Origin: Nitrosomonas sp. Nm132
GTDB lineage: Bacteria > Pseudomonadota > Gammaproteobacteria > Burkholderiales > Nitrosomonadaceae
DNA: 32,224 nt
Assembly: GCF_900100485.1 (NCBI RefSeq)
Contig: NZ_FNDH01000032.1
Coordinates: 1-32,224, forward strand
Direction of reading: 5' to 3'
Shown here: positions 26,537 to 32,224 of the stretch, in pieces
Layout of the letters: the number at the start of each line of letters is the position of its first letter
Position numbering within the stretch: position 1 is the first letter of the stretch
Program-made: the position numbers and the translations under genes
The notes under the pieces: generated by a model
The model's database searches: none
Told to the model about the DNA's origin: nothing
Seen by the model: the letters and a program-made list of their open reading frames with translations, nothing else

Positions 26537-28807
26537 TTACTGCTCGCTTGTTCGCGCATAGCCCGGAATTCCCTGCCGTAACACTCGTATCGGATTATTC
26601 CCCATTCGCATCAAGCCGTTTAACTCAAGTTGGACAAAAAATGCGGTAGAAGTTTTCTCCGTTGCCGTAATAAATCGGTTAAGCACCATGCGCAATGACC
26701 AGCAGCATGAATTGTATTCCAATCCTACCAGTCCAGCCAAAAGCTTATCATCCTTCAACGAATAGTTAATACTTGCCATTCCTTGCCAATTTTTCAGGAA
26801 TGGCCATTGAGTTGATGCGTCCACCTGCTCCAGACCCACTCCTGGCGGTAGGAAAAATGGATTGGTTTGTACCAAACCAGGTATCCCCCGGGTATAACGA
26901 TAGCCAATATTGAACACCTTGCCTGGCTGTGGGTGATAGCTTACGCCAGTACGAATTTTTTCTGTGCGGAATTCACTTTCATCAAGCTGAACACTCGTAT
27001 CAGTCGTAATCACAGGCGTAATACGTCCTGAAATAGCCGCAATAAAATCTGATTTATTACTGGTGGTTTGTTGTGTACTTAGCACTACGTTCCGGTCTGC
27101 AAAACGTATCCGCTGACCTGCTGCTAGCCGTAATCGCTCATTACCTGTTGTTGATTCAATGAGACGAGAAGTTAAAGCAAACGTAATTTCATTGGCATCA
27201 TTGATCCGGTCATGGCCACTGAACCGGTTCTCAGTAAAAATCTGTGCGAAGCTGAAATCCATCTCGGCTGATTCAAAATTGGGAAAAACAAGACCATCCT
27301 GATTCCGGAAGGGAACATAGAGATAGTAAACACGTGGCTCGAGCGTTTGCACAAATTTTTCATTCCTGAACATCGTATCCCGTTCAAATACAATGCCACT
27401 ATCGAGACTGAATATCGGTACGGTACGATCGAGATTGGTATCTCCCTTTGCGCTCACCGGCTCATTCAAATTATATCGGGTGTGATGCAAACTTACCTTG
27501 GGTTTGATATAACCAAACGACGTTTGCAAAGGCACGCTGACACTGGGGAACAGCACCAAGCGCAACCCATCGGCCAAGCTTAATTTTTGTCCATCTGGCA
27601 AGCGTTGGCTTTCGAAATAAAAGTTCGTCCAGATACTGGTAAAATCAAGATCAATTCCATAGATATTCCGTTGGGACGCTGTCAAGGAGAACTGGGGTAA
27701 ACGCTTGTAAGGAGGTGTAATGAGGTTCCTGGGATCCTGAAGCGTTTGGAAATTCTGAACGAGCGTAGTAAAGTTTATCGCGTTATTATGACCCAAACTA
27801 CCGTTATAAGAGGTAACTACCTGCTGCAACAGGTTGGTTCTGGATGTAAGGGCAACGTTATTGCCCAGATCACGGAAAAAGTCACGATCAGAAACCAGAT
27901 TGTAGTCAACATTACCCGTCCAGCCTCTACCCAGATACTGAGTATGGTTCAAGAACAAACCATAGCGAGTATCATTGGTTATCAGATCATCAGGCAATAT
28001 ATCGAACATCGCGTGCCCACCCAGTGTCTCACCCATATAGCGGAATTCGTTATTGAGCATGATGCCGCGCTTGCTCATGGCTCGCGGTGTGATCGTTGCA
28101 TCGTAGTTAGGCGCGATGTTCCAGTAAAAAGGCAACGATACCTCCACGCCACTTCTCGCCGTATTCCCCATAATGGGTGCAAGAAGGCCTGTTTTTCGTT
28201 TTCCGCTATAGGAAAAATTCAACCATGGCGAATAGAGAATGGGAACATTCTTGAATGAAACACTGACATGACGCGCAGTCGCTATTTGCTCCTCATGATC
28301 GATTTCCAGGTCTTCTGCTCGTATGAACCAATCATCGTTTCCGACCGGACAAGTCGTATAGTTCCCCTTTTTTATCCGATAATGATCTTCTCCTTCAAAT
28401 AAAAACAAATTCCCGTCTCCACGCCCACCTCCTTCTTTTAAATAATAACTGGGCTGATGCAGTTCCCCGGTTTTACTTTCCAGATTGAACCTGAGATGCG
28501 TTCCTTCCACCACATCTTTTTCTCGTTCAAGATGTACCTTATCCTCAATTACGGCATCTTGAGTAGTAGGAAAATACTTCATATGCTCGGCTGATATTAC
28601 CTGATCGCCGCGCCGCAACTTGGCCTTTCCTGTAGCTTCTACTTCTCGTTGAGGATAACCTTCTATTTGGTCTGCCTCAATGTACACTGGCTGCTCATTT
28701 TTCGGTTGATTAGGCTGTTCAGCTGCGATTGCGACAGCAGATGAACCAATTAAAATGAAAAAAACGAAAATTTGAATAAAAAAATTGTTCATTACGCGTA
28801 TAGTCAT
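26537..28807 (-). CDS. lptD: LPS-assembly protein LptD
   Basis: 756 residues. Outer-membrane beta-barrel that inserts lipopolysaccharide into the outer leaflet together with LptE. Signal peptide about 1-29 (hydrophobic FFIQIFVFFILIGSS, cut near AIAA). N-terminal OstA/jellyroll domain about 40-150 (VYIEADQIEGYPQREVEATG). Then the C-terminal barrel beginning near SPWLNFSYSGKRKTGLLAP. Cysteines that form the inter-domain disulfides in the family are present: Cys153 in YTTCPVGNDDW and the adjacent pair Cys701-Cys702 in NSCCWSLR. The N-terminal partner Cys usual near the start of the mature protein is not seen. The start could also be the ATG at 28792. First gene of the operon. Confidence 0.95.
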   Translation of the reverse strand: MTIRVMNNFFIQIFVFFILIGSSAVAIAAEQPNQPKNEQPVYIEADQIEGYPQREVEATGKAKLRRGDQVISAEHMKYFPTTQDAVIEDKVHLEREKDVVEGTHLRFNLESKTGELHQPSYYLKEGGGRGDGNLFLFEGEDHYRIKKGNYTTCPVGNDDWFIRAEDLEIDHEEQIATARHVSVSFKNVPILYSPWLNFSYSGKRKTGLLAPIMGNTARSGVEVSLPFYWNIAPNYDATITPRAMSKRGIMLNNEFRYMGETLGGHAMFDILPDDLITNDTRYGLFLNHTQYLGRGWTGNVDYNLVSDRDFFRDLGNNVALTSRTNLLQQVVTSYNGSLGHNNAINFTTLVQNFQTLQDPRNLITPPYKRLPQFSLTASQRNIYGIDLDFTSIWTNFYFESQRLPDGQKLSLADGLRLVLFPSVSVPLQTSFGYIKPKVSLHHTRYNLNEPVSAKGDTNLDRTVPIFSLDSGIVFERDTMFRNEKFVQTLEPRVYYLYVPFRNQDGLVFPNFESAEMDFSFAQIFTENRFSGHDRINDANEITFALTSRLIESTTGNERLRLAAGQRIRFADRNVVLSTQQTTSNKSDFIAAISGRITPVITTDTSVQLDESEFRTEKIRTGVSYHPQPGKVFNIGYRYTRGIPGLVQTNPFFLPPGVGLEQVDASTQWPFLKNWQGMASINYSLKDDKLLAGLVGLEYNSCCWSLRMVLNRFITATEKTSTAFFVQLELNGLMRMGNNPIRVLRQGIPGYARTSEQ

Positions 28808-29080
28808 CCTGAAAATCTTTTTTCAGGTGATGGTTGCTATAATCAGGTTTTCACCCTACCGATATGATAGGAATGATATAAAAGTGAGATAAAAACTATC
28901 ATTTCATATTACGAGCACTGAGCGAAAGTTCTCAATTCAATTTCAACAAATAAAAGCAATCAACCCGTTCAATATCGATTCTCAGGATCTGCTTAAAGTA
29001 TGCAGAATTAAATTAAACCAATTTGCTCTACCTACCACTCATTCCATGAAGGCGTTATTTTAGCTGACAAAAATTTTTCC

Positions 29081-31063
29081 ATGTCTGATCTTGCTACTAT
29101 TTTTTCTGAGGATGGCCTGCTGGCCCATACCATACCGGGCTATCGTGCCCGTACCCAGCAATTGCAAATGGCGCAGGCCATAGCAGATACGATTGCGCAT
29201 CATGGTGTGCTCGTAGCAGAAGCCGGTACTGGCACTGGAAAAACATTTGCTTATTTGGTGCCCGCTCTACTCATGGGTGGCAAAGTAATTCTCTCCACTG
29301 GCACTAAAACATTGCAAGATCAGCTATTTAACCGGGATATTCCGACCGTACGCGCAGCCCTGAAAACCCCGGTTACGGTTGCGCTGCTGAAAGGCCGTGC
29401 CAATTATATCTGTCATTATCATCTGGAAAGAACATTACAATCCGATCGTCTCAGTTTCGCATCCCGTGATGAAACCAAATATCTAGGACTGATCGAACGC
29501 TATGCCCATACCAGTCGGCATGGGGATAAAAGCGGGCTCAGCAAAGTTCCGGAGAATGGGGCCATATGGCAGCATGTAACTTCCACTCGCGATAACTGCC
29601 TCGGCTCAGAATGTCCGAATTACAAGCAATGCTTTGTCATGGAGGCGCGCAAACGCGCGCTCTCAGCCGATATTGTCGTGGTCAATCATCATTTATTCTT
29701 TGCTGATGTGATGTTACGCGATGAAGGACTATCCGAGTTGCTACCTGCCTGCAATACAGTCATCTTTGATGAAGCGCATCAGCTACCGGAAGTCGCCAGC
29801 CTGTTTTTTGGCGAATCAGTCAGCACCAGTCGGTTGTTGGAACTCGCCCGCGATACCGAGACTGAAGCATTGCTCAATGCCAAGGACTTCGTTCCGCTCC
29901 CCGAAGCAGTGGCTGCCATGGAAAAAGCAACCCGTGATTTACGTTTAACCATTGCTGGAGAAAACTCCCGCCTGCCATCCACCACAGTGATGCAAAATCC
30001 TGGCTTCAAGGATACATTAACCATTCTGCAGGAAAAACTCACGCAACTCGTCAGCCTACTTGAAAATCAGGCGGTTCGCTCACAAGGGCTGGAGAACTGC
30101 TGGCACCGCGCTACTGCCATTCTTGCCAGCATCAAACGCTGGTGCGAGCAAATCGAAGACGAAGGCTATGTTCGCTGGGTGGAGACGTTCAGTCATGCCT
30201 TGCAGCTCAATGCCACCCCTTTGTCTATCGCTGAAATATTCAATAAACAGTTAAATGCTTCGCCGCGCGCCTGGATATTTACCTCGGCAACCCTAGCAGT
30301 CAAAAACGATTTCTCCCATTACAACCAGGCGATGGGATTAGCAACTGCCCAATCAATCAGCTGGAGCAGCCCATTTGATTTTTCTCAGCAGGCACTGCTG
30401 TATGTTCCCACCCACCTCCCTAATCCCAATGACCGCAGCTATACCGAATGTATGGTCAAGGCCGCGCTGCCGGTATTGCGAGCCAGTCACGGGCGTGCAT
30501 TCTTTTTATGTACCAGCTTGCGCGCCATGCAGCAGGTCTATGAGCTATTACAAGCAACGTTTGAACAGGAACGACTTGATTTCCCATTATTACTGCAAGG
30601 CCAGGGATCACGCACCACCATGCTGGAGCGTTTTCGCGAGCTGGGCAATGCCATCCTCATCGGCAGCCAATCCTTCTGGGAAGGCGTTGATGTGCGGGGT
30701 GAAACGCTCTCATTGGTCATCATCGACAAATTACCATTTGCCTCGCCGGATGATCCAGTACTGTCAGCGCGTATCGAAAAAATCAATAAAGAAGGCCGCA
30801 ATGCCTTCATGGAATATCAATTGCCTCGCGCCATCATCAACCTGAAGCAAGGTGCCGGACGCCTCATCCGAGATGAGAATGACCGGGGAGTGCTGATGAT
30901 TTGTGATCCGCGTCTGATTACCCAATCCTATGGCAAGCGCATCTGGCAAAGCCTGCCACCTATGAAACGTACCCGGAATCTAGCTGACGTAGAAAACTTT
31001 TTTGCTGAAAACAAGCAGCAATGTCTTAATAACGCCATTCACACTGAGCGTCATTCACATTGA
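29081..31063 (+). CDS. DinG/YoaA-family FeS-containing DNA helicase
   Basis: 660 residues. XPD-like superfamily 2 helicase, 5'-3', with a 4Fe-4S cluster. Walker A AEAGTGTGKTFAYLVP (47-62). The four cluster cysteines fit Cys111 (NYICHYH), Cys173, Cys178 and Cys184 (NCLGSECPNYKQC). DEAH box 230-233, with VVNHHLFF before it. C-terminal motifs include TSATL, GSQSFWEGVDV and motif VI QGAGRLIRDENDRG. Closer in length to YoaA than to DinG. No ribosome site is obvious before the ATG. The last residues (HTERHSH) are encoded by an inverted repeat and overlap the convergent gene by 9 bases. Confidence 0.94.
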   Translation: MSDLATIFSEDGLLAHTIPGYRARTQQLQMAQAIADTIAHHGVLVAEAGTGTGKTFAYLVPALLMGGKVILSTGTKTLQDQLFNRDIPTVRAALKTPVTVALLKGRANYICHYHLERTLQSDRLSFASRDETKYLGLIERYAHTSRHGDKSGLSKVPENGAIWQHVTSTRDNCLGSECPNYKQCFVMEARKRALSADIVVVNHHLFFADVMLRDEGLSELLPACNTVIFDEAHQLPEVASLFFGESVSTSRLLELARDTETEALLNAKDFVPLPEAVAAMEKATRDLRLTIAGENSRLPSTTVMQNPGFKDTLTILQEKLTQLVSLLENQAVRSQGLENCWHRATAILASIKRWCEQIEDEGYVRWVETFSHALQLNATPLSIAEIFNKQLNASPRAWIFTSATLAVKNDFSHYNQAMGLATAQSISWSSPFDFSQQALLYVPTHLPNPNDRSYTECMVKAALPVLRASHGRAFFLCTSLRAMQQVYELLQATFEQERLDFPLLLQGQGSRTTMLERFRELGNAILIGSQSFWEGVDVRGETLSLVIIDKLPFASPDDPVLSARIEKINKEGRNAFMEYQLPRAIINLKQGAGRLIRDENDRGVLMICDPRLITQSYGKRIWQSLPPMKRTRNLADVENFFAENKQQCLNNAIHTERHSH

Positions 31064-31083
31064 GTGTGTCGAAGTGTGAACGG
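31035..31083. repeat. REP-like inverted repeat spanning the ends of two convergent genes
   Basis: CCATTCACAC (31035-31044) and GTGTGAACGG (31074-31083) are inverted with one mismatch. Between them CACTGAGCG and CATTGAGTGTGTCGAAG repeat related words. The GTTCACACTTCGACA-CTCA style resembles short extragenic repeats common in many proteobacterial genomes. It supplies the C-terminal residues of the helicase and of the SRPBCC protein, and may act as a bidirectional terminator. Confidence 0.5.
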
Positions 31084-31609
31084 ACTCCAATCTGGCATTC
31101 AACAAGCGCGCCATCCCCTCTGCACCTTGCCGCATCACCTGATGATGATTCCAACTGAACACAGGCCGTCCAATCGGGGCAATGAAATTCATCCACAGTC
31201 GATTGGTACGTACCCGCCACTCGTAGCGCACCACAGTCATAGCGCCCTCATAAGAAAAATTCCACCGCCCGATTCCAATCACTTCACCGCTGGCTTGCCC
31301 TTCTATTAGGGTAAGCGGCACAACACGCGTCACACGCATATCGAAAGTAAACTGGTAAGGAATTCGTCCCCTCCAGGTAAAGCGATGCACACTCTCTACT
31401 CCATCCGCATCACCAGGAAAAAGCTTTTCCACCTTCTCAACCCCTCTCCACCATTTGGGCCAATCCAAGCAATCGGAAATAACATCGTACACCTGGGATA
31501 AAGGCGCACCAATGCGCCATTCAGTAACAAAATTAAATTCTGCCACCATCACCTTATTGATCAAAAAAAAACCCATGGGAAACTCTGAATTGATTTGATA
31601 TTCCGACAT
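31055..31609 (-). CDS. SRPBCC (START-like/polyketide cyclase) domain protein
   Basis: 184 residues from the ATG at 31609, chosen for its GAGG eight bases upstream; starts at 31654 (GTG) and 31549 (ATG) are possible. A single SRPBCC ligand-binding fold, about residues 25-175: EWRIGAPLSQVYDVISDCLD, WPKWWRGVEKVEKL, YEWRVRTNRLWMNF and HHQVMRQGAEGMARLL. The family binds hydrophobic ligands; the substrate here is unknown. The C-terminal SVHTSTHSM comes from the repeat shared with the convergent helicase gene. A broken transposase ends at 31667, so its native upstream region was probably lost or replaced. Confidence 0.8.
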   Translation of the reverse strand: MSEYQINSEFPMGFFLINKVMVAEFNFVTEWRIGAPLSQVYDVISDCLDWPKWWRGVEKVEKLFPGDADGVESVHRFTWRGRIPYQFTFDMRVTRVVPLTLIEGQASGEVIGIGRWNFSYEGAMTVVRYEWRVRTNRLWMNFIAPIGRPVFSWNHHQVMRQGAEGMARLLNARLESVHTSTHSM

Positions 31610-31666
31610 CTCAACCACCTCAATGAGATTGCCATCTGCTTTGTAACTCATCACCTTAAATGTGAA

Positions 31667-32210
31667 TTAAGAGCTAACTCGTAAAAAATTCCAGAAAAAC
31701 AGAGCCGCAGCCAGCTTTCCAAATACATGCACCATAAGCCCTTTATAAGAACGAACTTGACTCACACATTCAATGCCTGTCTTTTCTTCAATCCAGGCAA
31801 ATAATGCTTCAATCGGTTGCCGAATGCGAGAAACCGCTGTAGACAACCATTGATCCTGTGGTTCCAGATAGTGTTGCCCTTTTTGTTTTTTAACCGGTGT
31901 CAAGACGGTCAGATTCTGAGCTTGTCTGACCTCTTCGGCGTCGGGCCGTTGATAAGCTTTATCACCATACAGTTCGTTGTTGTGCAATTGTGGCCGAATC
32001 TGATCAAATATCTTGCCATCATGCTCGCTGGCGCCGGTGACACCAATGTACTCAGGGATCGGCAATGAGCCTGGTTGGCTGCGTCCTATGATATGGATCC
32101 GCACACCATAATAGTACAACTTCAGACCACCTGATCCCGACGATTTTAAGATGACCCCAATTTAAAGATCAGACGAAGTCCAGATCGAGGAAAGAAGGTT
32201 TCAGTAGCAT
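31667..32210 (-). pseudogene. IS4/IS5-type DDE transposase, internally deleted
   Basis: The C-terminal ~160 residues are intact: KLYYYGVRIHIIGRSQPGSL, ASEHDGKIFDQ, ELYGDKAYQRP (second catalytic Asp) and the last-Glu region RQPIEALFAWIEEKTGIECV, then GLMVHVFGKLAAALFFWNFL. The N-terminus remains as ATG at 32210 with a GAGGAG site and MLLKPSFLDLDFV, followed by a TGA and a frame change. The frame leading into the C-terminal part meets a TAA near 32163. The first catalytic Asp and at least half of a normal transposase are missing between. No terminal repeats could be fixed, and the element may continue past the window edge. Confidence 0.75.
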
Positions 32211-32224
32211 TGAACTCCTCGCAA

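Noticed and set aside
1..32224. CRISPR array, tRNA or rRNA genes, prophage or toxin-antitoxin system
   Set aside because: No regularly spaced repeats, no cloverleaf-like sequence and no matching protein families were seen on either strand by eye; a tRNA scan would settle the RNA part.

Overview
The window reads as the chromosome of a betaproteobacterial chemolithoautotroph, most likely a Nitrosomonas-like ammonia oxidiser. This is an inference from gene content, moderate GC and protein style; no taxonomic marker such as rRNA or amo/hao is present. Supporting points are a dedicated inorganic-carbon uptake operon (dabA-dabB-SulP), the betaproteobacterial rpsF-priB-rpsR-rplI order, the AmgK-MurU recycling pair, and several decayed insertion elements among housekeeping genes.

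Left part (1-8438). A truncated, frameshifted group II intron lies on the minus strand. Its 5' end (GTGCG at 1125) starts about ten bases after the hairpin of the terminator of the neighbouring operon. That operon, also on the minus strand, runs dabA, dabB, SulP transporter and should energise CO2/bicarbonate accumulation. Upstream of dabA is a 1.2 kb stretch without an intact gene. It holds a PhoB-box-like tandem repeat, palindromes and remnants of at least one decayed gene and one transposase-like HTH.

Middle (8439-18941). On the minus strand hemE is followed by an OmpR-type response regulator and its histidine kinase. Then, on the plus strand, comes the ribosomal/replication block rpsF-priB-rpsR-rplI, closed by a clear terminator, and dnaB. 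comM and ubiK follow on the minus strand. The amgK-murU pair on the plus strand covers peptidoglycan sugar recycling.

Right part (18942-32224). A decayed IS982-family element with inverted repeats and an 8-bp target duplication sits directly before a SpoU-type rRNA methyltransferase. aroC (minus) and hemF (plus) are divergent. The outer-membrane/housekeeping operon lptD-surA-pdxA-rsmA is on the minus strand. A DinG/YoaA-type FeS helicase on the plus strand converges on a SRPBCC-domain gene on the minus strand; an imperfect inverted repeat forms both C-termini. The window ends in an internally deleted DDE transposase.

No complete new system stands out. The most interesting points are the intron placed at the terminator, the unexplained regulatory-looking region upstream of dabA, and the mobile-element scars that touch host gene ends.
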